Positions 10,931 through 22,342 of a stretch of 64,000 nucleotides of DNA are shown here, one piece after another. Both the position numbers and the translations under genes were made by a program. The stretch is from Lithospermum erythrorhizon (Eukaryota; Streptophyta; Magnoliopsida; Boraginales; Boraginaceae). Below the pieces are notes generated by a model. That model worked only from the letters and a program-made list of their open reading frames with translations. It was not told the DNA's origin and did not search any database. The stretch lies in contig JADFUC010000085.1 in NCBI GenBank assembly GCA_019722365.1, forward strand, positions 186,001 to 250,000, read 5' to 3'. Numbering within the stretch: position 1 is the first letter of the stretch; the number at the start of each line of letters is the position of its first letter.

Positions 10931-13900
10931 TGTTAAATGTATCACCCGTCTAAGGGATAACCCAACCTCGAAGCTGGCCTCCAACTCGCTTATTCACAAA
11001 GTTTATTTTAGTCGGCAGGAGAACAAAAGCAATGTTTTCTCACGTTGCATAAAACAACTAAGCATTTAAGACTTTTTATTCTTTTTACTTTTTTGCTTAC
11101 ATTGGGGTGAAAGATGACAAAAGGCTAATATATATAATCATATATTGCAAGTATGCTGCTTGCTATTAAGAGGCTGACAATCGGGTCAGTTTAATTATTG
11201 TTTGGTCATTATAACAATCTCCATAATTCAAGGCAACGTGGATTGACATACAATACGAATCGCAGACCTCATCATCGCTAAACCATTACTTGTAAAATCA
11301 CAAAGACAAATACAAAGTAATGAAAATGTGATACTTATTGTCACAAAAGACCGGGGCAAGAACCAAGTTCCCCAAGGTAATTTAACTCGCCTAGTGGTCA
11401 TCGAAGTCTGGCACAACCGCACTCAACCTATGTCAAAGTTCAGATTATTTGGCTTACTTAAATGAATTTCTCCACCGGCAAGCATTTCGCATCTATCCGC
11501 GAGATTAAACTTGGCAATTTTCCCAACTTTCACAATGCCTTTCAACAATAATATCACTTTAATATATGAGGATCAAACATCAATATGCTTAGTCCTATCA
11601 GCGAAAAAACGTGATTTTTACACACCGAATAGCGTATCAATTATCGAAAACACAACCACATGCTTGTCAAGAAAACCACTTCGACAATAAAGCCCTAAGC
11701 CAAATAGCTTTAAAAGCTTCAAATGGCGCCTACATACCGTATCTCGCAGTAGATAAAGCAATAATTGGTTGAAGCTCGAGACTTCCAACTTACGCAAGAG
11801 CCACACAAAGTAAATACATGAAGTAGTAGATTTCTATTGTCTCTATCATTAGCATAATTGTAAATTCATGTATTTCAACTAACTTAATGCCATAACGATA
11901 TCTGTAGAAACTCAAACCAACATCAATGGTATTTCAAATACCTTAATGCTAATTTTAAAGCTGCTCCAATGAGGCATACCGGATTAGACATGTAACTACT
12001 CAAGAACTAACCCAGATATGCAACATCAGCCTAAATACAACTACGAGATACATAAATGCATCCCAGCATTAGAATATGGCACATTCTTCATATAATTTAT
12101 TTCGCCACTGGGACTGATCCTTACTTAACACAAAATGAGAGTTAAAGAGGTACATTCACGTATTTAAAGACGTATATGTAAAATTTACTCTCAAAATCTT
12201 TTCAACATAGGCACTTTGATTTAAACAAGAGTAGATTTTCCTGCTCTCTAATAATGTTCATGCCTAGAATCTTCTTAGCATCAGCCCAAATCTTTCATAT
12301 CAAAATTATCACAAAGATATTTTTGTTACGCTGTGGTTAGACTTCAACACCTATTGCAGTCTATATTCTGAAGTAAAATGACGTAAGAACTTTTAAACTT
12401 TGCAAGACTCGATAATTGTCAAATTTAATATTCAATGGCTTGGGATGCTTAAACCATACAAGGTTTTTTTTGTTAACAACACACATTATCGACAATTTAG
12501 GGTCCACAAAGCCCTCTAAGCTGGATGCATATAAAATATTTTGTCAAGATCACCAGGAAAGCCAGTAGTAACATCCATTTTTGTTTTAATTCCCAATTAA
12601 AATGAGCAACTAAAGCAAAGATGATTCTAACACAAGAAACTTGGGTCCTGGCTGCATGCAAATTTCAAAGAATATATTCCCTCCTTTTTGAGTAAATCCC
12701 TAGCTACTAACCCACTCAAATCTAACCTTATTAGTTTCATGCTTAAATCTTAAACAACCACTTACAGCCTACCACGGAAAGAACTAGGGGTTTAGGAACA
12801 AGTTTCCAAGTCCCGTTAATTCTAGGATTCCATTTCATACTATTCATAGCATCAATCCATTCATTGGAATATTTCTAATTTTAAAGCTTCTTTGTAAGTC
12901 TTTAGGCTCATCACACTCAAGGATTCAAACACATTAAAAAGCAAAAATGCATAAATTACAATCATTCAAATTGCTATCTCTATATCTCTCTCAGTATTTA
13001 ATGGTTCTTTTACTTCTATCCCTAGTGAGTTGATAGTCATTCCCAAAGCATTAGAAGGTGCAAAACATTCGGCAGATCGTGAATGTCAACATTACTCTCC
13101 ACCTCTACTGGGAGTAACAAGATTCACCTCACAGAGTAATCTCATCTTGGATTTACAAGAAACTAATTTATGAAATCTCATTTCTCGTATGTTCAAAGTT
13201 GATTAGTATTATCGTGCAATGATTCCCCATTTGGAGCATCATTAATAAAAAGCGAAGCTGGGAGAGTCAAGGTGGAAATTCATTTTCATTAAAAATAACA
13301 TCTCCTATTCCTAAGATATCAGTAATTTTTAGAATTTGCCAATGACACAAAGCCATGTTCAACATTTTTATAGTTTGAAAACAGGTTTTTAAAAGGAGTC
13401 ATATGAAAAGTACAAATCCGTAGTCTACTAAAAAATCACAATTTGCATAAAGCATCAGAGAATGCAGAGGTCAACAAAGAATAATCACATAGATTACTAG
13501 CCATAAAAACATCACAAAAATTACCCTCACAGATAGCCAAATTAGCATGCTCATTTCTCTTATTTTTACTTGACTTGGGGCAATCCTTAATGAAGTGACC
13601 AAATTTGTGACAATTAAAACACTTTCTCTCCCATTAGCACTCCAGATTTGAAATCTACTTTCGTGTAAGTATTCTTTTAGTATCAGATGCATTATGTTCA
13701 TTCTTTTGGGAATTAAACCTATTGGCTTTAGATCCTACCCCCTCAAGAGCTTTTTATAACCTTCCTGAATTTTTACTACCTCCGTAGAATGCTTCATATC
13801 CAATTCTTTATTCTTAAGACCATTTACTACAAATGTGTTTTACCTCATCCTACCATGTATTTCACATCCATTTAATATCACTAAAAGAATCGGGTATAGT

Positions 13901-15130
13901 ATTTAAAAGCACTGAATGGGGAGCATAATCATCTATATTCTATCGCCGCCAACTTAATATCGAAATAAGTTTAATAAAAACATCAAGATTTTCTTCTATA
14001 TCCTCAAGTATCCAATCAACTTAAAGAACTTCTCAAGTAAGAACATTTTACTAGGCAACGAGGCTTCGTATGTAGACTATTCGGCTTTATCCCAAATAGT
14101 TTTGGAAGACACCAAGTGATTCCAACTTTTCTAATAACAGATCGTATAAAGCCTCAAACAAATACCTAGGTAGATGCATTTCATTCATTTCAAGCTTTTT
14201 ATCATCCGTTACTGTATAATAAGTTTGACTACCGTACTTTAAAGCATTTTTTTCGAATTAAAATACACTTTGATTTTTATTTCCACATGCTAAAATCGAC
14301 TTTCCTGGCCAAACGGAGTCAGCACCTCATATTGATTCGCAAGAGTCAGCAGCTTCAACAAATATAATTTAGTTAAATAATATAGCTAAAAAAACACAAA
14401 GTAATTTGAATTTTAAAGTAATCTAACAACAAAAACCAACGAATAAAACCTTTAACAAATAAACTGAATTCTAAAATAAAGACAACCTGAATACGATCCT
14501 GATTTCAAATAACTCCAGTCAAAAAATCGAATTTAAAAGTGTGATCGTTCTTCTTTACCAAATACAAACTTTACGAAGCTCCATCGAGGAGCCTTTTTTA
14601 ACCTCCTAATATGAAAAGCTCAACTGCCAAGCAGAAAAAGTCAAAACTAATGGGCATCAGAATAAACACCGTAGCCTTTGCACCTTCCGGCGCACTTCCT
14701 CTCAGCCTCCATGATTCTCGGCGACTGCATCGTTTCACGCTAATAAGATCAGAAAGAAGACTATTCATCCCGAATCACTATTCACTCGTTATTCAATTAT
14801 CCAACAACAACTCAAACACAGCCATCACGAGATTATGGACGATAAGCATTATCATTGCTTACTTTATCGCCTGACATCGCATCTTAATAACACAAATGTA
14901 CCACCAATTGGTCTAAGTATTAACCCAACCGAAATCTATTCCAACCTCCTCAAGCTTACTCACAGTTTATTTTATCGAGAGCTGAACAAGTTAAATAACA
15001 GCTTTCTCACAAACAAGTACAAAAACAACTAAGCATTTAAGCATTTTATTCTTTTATTGGCTTAATAAATAAGAATTATTAAAAACAATATATATGGCCA
15101 GTTTATAGCCGACAACAATTTGACAATTAA
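10931..15130 (-). mobile_element. Decayed copia-type LTR retrotransposon inserted in the repeat
   Basis: Two diverged direct repeats of roughly 200 bases (about 10931-11175 and 14886-15110) resemble short LTRs; both carry the blocks TAACCCAACC, AGTTTATTTTA and ACAACTAAGCATTTAAG. Between them, on the minus strand, lies a gag-like region with an intact CCHC zinc knuckle (13580-13621). No continuous polyprotein frame remains. The flanking repeat family resumes on both sides when compared with the uninterrupted right-hand copy at 32.3-33.1 kb, which supports an insertion. Boundaries are approximate. Confidence 0.6.
13580..13621 (-). pseudogene. Retroviral-type CCHC zinc knuckle of a gag remnant
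   Basis: Read on the minus strand this gives CFNCHKFGHFIKDC, a perfect C-x2-C-x4-H-x4-C nucleocapsid knuckle, followed by a basic Lys/Ser-rich stretch. This is the usual C-terminal part of copia gag. The frame is interrupted on both sides. Confidence 0.85.
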
Positions 15131-15369
15131 ATTACGTCGTGCCAATAGATTTTCAGTAACAGAGGTGTTCCTTATCCAGGAATATTTGAAATCGACAACA
15201 ATCTGATACAACAAGCTGACATATATTTTGAAAGTGAGATAAGACTTTTGGCAGATGTGAAATTGGGAGTGAGGAACTATATGGCAAAATACAAACTATT
15301 TTGCTCGAAATAATAGCACATTCAAAGCAATGATAATATTTGTATCCTCAAATATTAGTCATTGACCCC

Positions 15370-16110
15370 TAAACTATGCTAAACTTCCTCGTTAACATTG
15401 GTTAATCGAGGACGTTTCTTAGCGGATTCAGCCTCAGTCTGTCAGATGCACCCTATTTCTATTTATAGTTTTTTTTGAATCAATGGGAGAGTTTCTAATG
15501 GAATCTCATGTAGTGATGGCTGCTGCTCTATTTTGATGATTTATTTGTAATTCATTTATGTTACAGAGAATGGGATTGATTTTGTATATTTGTGGTGAAG
15601 CATGTGTTAGCTACTCACTCTGTAAAGGTACAAGTCAAGTTAGTTCTTTAAACTTGGTCATTTCTGTTTTGTAAAAGGTACAAGTCAAGGTTCTGCAACT
15701 TTAAATATTTGTCAGGAAGGTACAAAGTCAAGGTTTCAAATTAAGCTATTTGTTTGTAAAGGGTACAAGTCTAAGGTTCTTAAACTTTGGCCATTTGTTT
15801 TTTTATTAAAACGAAAGAAAGAAATTACTTACAAGTGATTCGGACGAGCTCAATTACCTAAATAAAATAATGAGATGAAGCGAAATGCACTCTAAGATTC
15901 TAAAACCAGATCAATGTGCATACTAACTCTGTGAAAAAGAAATGGAAATTGCTAAACGTTAACACCCAAAGATCACGCCAGACATTCCAATGCTGTAGTG
16001 AAGAAAAATCCGTGATTGTACCTATTTTGTGAAGCCTCGCCTCCCCACTGCCTGAGACACACCACCACCTCCTCCTCGTAAAATCACGCGACAGACCTCG
16101 CCAGCTTTAC
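15370..16110 (-). repeat. Continuation of the dispersed repeat interrupted by the copia insertion
   Basis: About 15370-15640 matches the reverse complement of 32330-32600 (AACCAATG, GCGGATTCAGCCTCAG-like block, GTGTTAGCT). Weaker similarity continues to about 16100 against 32050-32300. It includes an expanded minisatellite at 15620-15805, listed separately. Confidence 0.65.
15620..15805. repeat. Minisatellite, about four copies of a 40-55 bp unit
   Basis: The phrase GGTACAAGTCAAGGTTCT, followed by TTAAACTTGGCCATTTGTTTT-type sequence (with small changes), is repeated about four times (starting near 15627, 15677, 15719 and 15759). The inverted copy at 32300-32335 has only one unit. Confidence 0.75.
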
Positions 16111-16565
16111 CTGCTTTCACACTTTTTTGATTCTAAACCATAATTGAGCGAGATAGCAAATCAGTATGCATTGAGTCACCATGTGCTTGTTCTATGTTAG
16201 AGACTTTACGTGTCAAAATTTCAATTTCTTATCGAACTTTATTCGACTACTCGTTTATAAATCTTTAGAATGTTTCAAAGATAATGCTACACATTCTTAT
16301 TGAGTGTCCGTTTTTTTAGTCCAATGATGCCAAATACCTTTAGATCTTTAGTATGTTAACTCTTTTCAGTTCTCTCATGATATATTATGTCATTTTATAT
16401 TAGAAAAGGAAGAAGAAGGGGGTGTTTGATGTTTAAATGAAATTTATGAACAATTAAATAAATTTTTTTAAATAGAATTTTAAAAATATCAAAGATGATA
16501 GAGAATCATATCCGGTAACAAACATAGTGATAAATATGGTAGATTAGACAAGAAATTTTGGTAAT
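16111..16565. other. Unassigned AT-rich sequence
   Basis: No gene or repeat that I can recognise. Confidence 0.3.
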
Positions 16566-17700
16566 TTTTTTTTATATAATTACTGATGATTAACAAATGA
16601 AGGATTACATAAAGTTGTTTGGAATGGAAGATAACAACAGAGTCGGACCTATTAAGCAAAAAGTCCCATAGGAATGCAACGAAACTAGTCTAAAAGGATA
16701 GATTTTACCAATAATTCCTCATAAGCTTAATAATAAAAGAGGCTTCAGCATTTACAAGACAACGATCTTGATATGCGCCTCCAAAAACTTCTTCCATTCC
16801 TGCCGAGCTAGTAGCCAACCGATATTTCTAGATATAACCTGTGATAAAGCATAATCCAAAACAAAAAAGATTTTACAAGGTAAATTAGCAGATGACATGA
16901 TGATATTGAAATAATGGCTTCCAGTAAATATATATGTGTGATGCTCCTTTGCGGCTTCAAAGGATTTGTAGATATAAGAATGTAATCAGTGAAAGAAAGT
17001 TTTCATGTGTCTCTGATGCAATGGATTTGTATATGTGGTGATAACGAATGATGAAGGTTTAAATATATAGTGTATATAGAAGTTGGGGGTTTATCTATAG
17101 AATGTTGATATAATGGTATGTATGTATTAGTTGTAAATGTACTAATATGATGTGTGATTTTTAGTGTTTGTGTGTGTCAAAAAGGCTTGTTTCCAATTAT
17201 TTTAACCATTTCGGATCCTAATAAATTTGATCAAAGAAAAAATGCCCTCATAAAAGATAATAAGATTTCTATAAATCTAGATAGTCCATAATGTACTAGT
17301 TGATAATAGATATTGTGGTAACTAGGATGAGAAATCGTAAATTTTTTCCTAAGACAAAAGCATAGAGTATAGATAATAGTAGTATTAGTTTTATGAAACT
17401 GAAAAGAGGAAAAGGAAGTCCAAATTTTTGAAATTACAGGACATGAACTGAAGAGGTGATGATTAATGATCTCTTGGTCATTTCCACAGAAAACACAACT
17501 TGTAGGAATAATTTTTTTTGTTTTAAAAGAAATATTAACTAAAGTAGGCAATTTATTATAAAGGAGTTTTCAAAGGAAGAGTTTAATTTTGTGTGGAATT
17601 CGGATTTTGATGATCGGGCGCTATTTGTAGGCCGGGGTGATGACTGAGCTGAAAAGATGGCGCTGACGCAAGGCTTTGTCATTGGTAGACTAACTACACA
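16566..17700 (-). mobile_element. LINE 3' fragment with zf-RVT domain
   Basis: The 16570-17000 part repeats 5480-5960 in the same orientation (probable LINE 3' end; a T-run at about 16566-16575 would be the minus-strand A-tail). Upstream on the minus strand, about 17650-17231, lies the zinc-binding domain found after plant LINE reverse transcriptases: residues read IRIPHKIKLFL, then LPTLVNISFKTK, CVFCGNDQE and HHLFSSCPVISKIW. The Cx2C...HHLFxxCP arrangement is the zf-RVT signature. The frame is degenerate before this point, so the element is truncated at its 5' end. Confidence 0.75.
17231..17551 (-). pseudogene. LINE zf-RVT domain remnant
   Basis: A 106-residue open frame containing CVFCGNDQEIINHHLFSSCP and ISKIW, the conserved core of the reverse-transcriptase-associated zinc-binding domain. 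The ATG used for this frame is internal; the real ORF2 began far upstream and is lost. Confidence 0.8.
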
Positions 17701-17840
17701 TTTGGTGATCAATTTCTTTGTCATGCTTCTGGACATCACAGTAGTTGTCACTAGAGATTTCGAGGCTCATCTTGAAAAGACGGCGTCCTGTGAGATTGTG
17801 GTAATACGGGTGACGGGAATTTGTACTTCACGGGTTATCG

Positions 17841-18815
17841 TGCCGAAATCAAATTAAAATTTATTCAATTTTTATTATGCCCGCCATGACAATTGTGTAT
17901 CAATTCATTTACCGGTTAGTTGAAATGTGAATATCGAACTTAGTGTTCAATTTTAGTAATTGTATATTACTAAAGCGGTGGGTTCTCATGATACCTCTAA
18001 GGGGTTAGCTTTTGTTTATCAAGTAGATTTTACTATTACTATTATAATAATAGTAATTGATCAATTATCATTATTATACCTAATTTTACTATTATCTCGA
18101 GCCTGTAAGGTCCCACACATAATTATATTTCACGTGCATTTAAATTAAACTACATTTGCTAAATCGAGAGTCGATTGTAATCAAATTCAATATTCTCACT
18201 GAGAATTTTACACTGATAACGTATAACATGACCGATGAACCCTAAATTAATTAATTAGTCAATCGAATGAATTCGGAGCAAGGTTGAGCTCTCGTTAGTA
18301 ACTTGTTAGTTACTATTAACAACTTGTTAGTGTTTGATTTTACTTACCGCTTAATTGAATTAAACGAGTCGTGTCATTAACTATTCTATTGGGGTTTTAG
18401 GTTAAATAATAATATTATATTTAAATCTTAAATGATTACCTAATAAAAACCTAATGATTGGCAAAAGCATTTTGTTGGCCTCCATTTTTCATTTTGTTGC
18501 AGAAATGCAAAAATGAAACCTTAAGTATTTCCATTTGTGGTTTTTCATCCTTTTTATCCTCTTTGTTCTAGCAAGCACAAGTGTAGGATTCAACCTCTCT
18601 CAAAGAATCGATTGTGGCGCACTACATTGGAAGCAAGCCACGGAATTCAAAGGAGGCTTCGTGGAAAGATTGTAGATAGATTCCTTCTATATCTCTCAGA
18701 AGTACTCGTATTCATATAAGTCATTATATGAATTGTAGATTAATTTATATCATTTGAGTGATCCTGGACGTATGAATTTGGTATGAATAAAGAATAAAAT
18801 CATATTTAGATTCTA
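17841..18815 (+). mobile_element. Copia-type LTR (solo or 5' LTR)
   Basis: Begins TGCCGAAATCAA, where sister copies have TGTTGAAATCAAT, followed by shared blocks ATTATGCCC, ACAATTGTGTATCAATTCATTT, GTAATTGTATATTACT, GGTTCTCATGATA and the ATAATAATAGTAATTG palindromic stretch. The same order occurs at 38724, 45490 and, reversed, at 62553-61624. It ends near ATTCTAAATA; the next bases (ATATCAAGCAAAG) resemble a decayed initiator-methionine tRNA primer-binding site, which favours a 5' LTR. Confidence 0.65.
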
Positions 18816-19880
18816 AATATATCAAGCAAAGATCTTGTCCGTAAAAGTCATCGGGTATACGTGAGGATCCTAGATGAAATTTGTGTACGAGCGCTGTGTC
18901 GAGATTTTATCAAAATGTTCATTTTAAGATTTGGATGAATCGTGATTTGTGCCCAATCCGGGATGGAAAATATTTGTCCGATGCCTACGCATATGAAGTG
19001 TTGTTTGGATGACGACGGGGTTGCGAAGAACTCAGCCGGTGATCTGTGTGTACAAATTACGTGTGAAAATCGATGCAGGGCTTTCGTTATTAGAAACGGC
19101 TGGTCGTGGGTGACAGTGGAGTTTCTTTGAATGTTAGAAATGGATGTCACCGTAAAATTCTCCGTCAAGGTACTAGAAGATACTCCTCAAAAGTTCTAGA
19201 AAGCCATGAAAAGGCAAACGAAGTTTATACTGAGGTCGATAAGTCGCCTCTACCGACGTAATACAAAGACTTCGCTGGTATTTAGTCAGGAAGATGCCAA
19301 GAGCACGGGTTGTTGTTCACGGTACAAGGTTATGAATCCCGACAAGGTCAGTAAACCGGCCAGCAATGGCCGCGCCGCATGAATCATCTAAGCTAGTGGA
19401 CGCGATTAAAAAGCTAAGTTGGTAGGTAAGCGTAGCATGTTCTCGATCAAATATCACGCCAACACCGACCGTTGAGGAGTTGTCGACAAATTTTAGAAAG
19501 CGAAAAGAAAGAGAATTCATCACGCATCAATCAAAGTTTCGGCGTCGTTCCAAGGCTCGCCATTTAAGATCGAGAAGATCTTCATGCAAAAGGTAGAACA
19601 TCCCGGATTTATTTGAACGTGAGTGAAAATTCCAACAGTCAAAAGGATTGGCTTACGCTCTTCGATAAATGCTTCTACGATATCTGCCGTTGTTCCGATC
19701 GGGTAAAAAATGCCTGAAGTCGTGGATCAACTCTGGGAGTTCGGGACGTATAACTCCGTAAAGTCATGGTGCATTGAAGTTTGAAGACGGTGATCCGAAG
19801 TTTAGTCTTCTTCTGGGGAGATTGTTGTACGCGCTGCCTCAACACGTGAAGAATCCGGATTATTCTAAGCATCGCACTTT
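18816..19880. other. Probable retrotransposon internal remnant, not identified
   Basis: Less AT-rich than its surroundings and full of short open frames in several phases, directly following an LTR. A plus-frame fragment reading WLTLFDKCFYDIC (about 19650-19690) looks gag-like but is too short for a firm call. Confidence 0.3.
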
Positions 19881-19899
19881 GGCTTAAATACTTTATAAC

Positions 19900-20510
19900 A
19901 ACAAACGAAAGCTTCTGTTTCTTTCTTTTTCGAGTAATTAATTACCTTTTACGCAGTAATTAATGTGATTTTTTTTGAAGAAAAGTAATTCTTTATAGGT
20001 TTATTTGTGAAACCTATAAATATCGTTCTTTTGTGTAGTATTTTTAACGTGTAGCGTAAAAACACCACCAAATTCTGTTCTATTTGCTAGAATCAATCCC
20101 TGTGAGTGCTAATGTTTATAGCTTTAAGTTCTTATTCTTAATTAAGAAAGTTTATCATAATTCTTTAAGGATATGAAGAAGCATGAAAAGATCTAAAAAG
20201 AGTTATTATATGAGATTTGTACTTGAGTTTTCAAGTGGAGAAAACATCTAATGAGGTCAGTATCAGTGCTTCGAAATTCCTCGCAGAACAATCTTCACGA
20301 GTTATTATTAGTAAAGGGACGTGTGCATCTTCATTGAATACTGGGTAGTACCCTTTTGCCATTAATTTCGATTATTTTCTTCGTCATTGCTATATCAATG
20401 ATAGTATATCATTTGTATTTTGCCTGTTGTTATTACATAACGAATCTAAATCAATTATTGTAAAATACGCAATTATCAATAATAATTATAAGTGATTCCT
20501 AACAACATCT
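19900..20510 (+). other. Possible LTR-like segment with TATA box
   Basis: AT-rich segment with CCTATAAATATCG near 20025 and a CCTAACAAC-type end near 20505, features common in copia LTRs. I found no partner copy in the window, so this is weak. Confidence 0.2.
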
Positions 20511-22250
20511 TCTTTTTCAAGAGTTCACTTAAAAGGTCATTAAAAGGCTAAGCCAACGAGCTACTATATGTGTCACCATAAATTAATATAGCATATGATT
20601 CCAAACTTATTACGAAAATTTAATAAGGTTTGTAATATCGTACTCATTAAGCTATTTGAGGTAAAACAAATATAAATATTTTTGTAAACGTTCAAAGAAT
20701 ATGAAAGATTTTCCCATCTTAAACCCATCATTCTCTCTTTTTTTTCTTTTACCAAAAATCTTCTAGTATATGATATAGATTACTCATGGTTATAACTTTA
20801 GATAAAGGTCAATTTTATTTCATGTTTTATTGTTGAGCAAATAGATAGACATGGAATTGGAGAGGATGAGATTGCATGATTTCCATCCAATAAAAGAAAG
20901 AAACCCATCCATGGTGGGTCTAGACTAAATAATTTGCCAATGACAAAACATGTGGAATAACTCAAGAAGACACGAGCACCTTCCTTCAAGAGTCCGATCG
21001 AACCCATGAATTTCACCCATGTCATGTGGGTAACGTATGCCCTACACGTTAGATTTTATGAATTTGTAGGAATTGTTAAGTCACAATTACTTTCCTATGT
21101 CTTTCCCTATGCTTCAAAATATTTAATCGTTTAGAGATAATTATTTTATTGAAGAACCATGCCATTCGTTTTCTTTGTTTTATATTATAATTAAAGATAA
21201 TTATGACATTTAATATTGATAAATATTTTTTTTGTAGAAATAAAATCTTAAAAGATAATCAAAGTACCATTAGAATCCTATACAACCATATAAACATATA
21301 CGGAGTAATTGACACTAGTATTAGTGTGACCGAGTAGAAGTGGGTACCAGTAAGTAATAATATTGCATATTAAGAATCTGATTATGTATAGGATGTTGCA
21401 ATCTGATAGTTTACACATTACTCATCTCAATGTAAACTCTGAAAATAAGATTTGAATCTTCTCACTAAAGTATCTAATCGAGCTCTATAAAATTCGATCC
21501 GATTCGACTCATCTACAATCCAATTCCATACCAAAGGAAGCCTTATAGTTAGCGTCAATCATCGAGTTAAAAAAAAAACAATTCTTGTCATTATAAAAAA
21601 TTAATCCGATACCTCATCATTATGACTAATATCCCATATCTCCGAGCATACCATCATTATAAATCTATTATGCCCCATACATTTGTATACAAAATAAATA
21701 ATTGATTTAATTTGTTTTATTAGATAGAAGTGATGGACTAAAATTATAATAAACAATGCAAATTGGCTCCGTGATTCTATGCTAATAAAGCTGCACATTA
21801 TTTTTAGTTGGACAATTTAGTTCAATTCACAATTGAAATCAATCGACGAAAGTGGGATGGAGTTAAAACATGCCACTAATTTATTACATTGTGAAGAGAT
21901 TTTATTCATACCTTTCTTCTAAAAATATATCGAAGAGCTGGCATCACAAGTGAATAAAAATAACGAATACGAAATATGCACCTGCATTAAAGTAAAATTC
22001 TTTAAGTGAAAACGATATTAACGCATGGTGATAATCGAGTGTGAATAAAATATTATTTTATACGCTTATTTCTCATCATTCTCCTAGATTATCCCTCATT
22101 TCATAAGTAGAAACTTATATTATTTTAAACCCAAATAAAGTAAATTACATATTATTTTTCATTTTACCTGAATTCTCCTCAAACAAACGCAATAATAGTA
22201 CAAACAAAAATTATGAAAATGACAAGAAAATAAATTTTATAGAAGAATAA
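20511..22250. other. Intergenic, nothing recognised
   Basis: No supported gene. A 75-codon minus frame at 20798-21025 has no recognisable similarity. An ACGGAGTAATT word occurs near 21301. Confidence 0.4.
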
Positions 22251-22257
22251 TCTAGCC

Positions 22258-22265
22258 TATATAAA
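22258..22265 (+). promoter_or_regulatory. TATA box of the CREG-like gene
   Basis: TATATAAA lies 85 bases upstream of the start codon. With a usual spacing of about 30 bases, transcription would begin near 22290, leaving a 5' leader of about 50 bases. Confidence 0.65.
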
Positions 22266-22342
22266 ACCAGAAATTTCAGAGAAAACCTGACAACCTAATC
22301 TCAAATCTCAAAGATAAACCCATTATACTAAAAATAAAAAAA

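Noticed and set aside
20798..21025. 75-codon minus frame
   Set aside because: No recognisable similarity, no splice partners, in AT-rich intergenic DNA.
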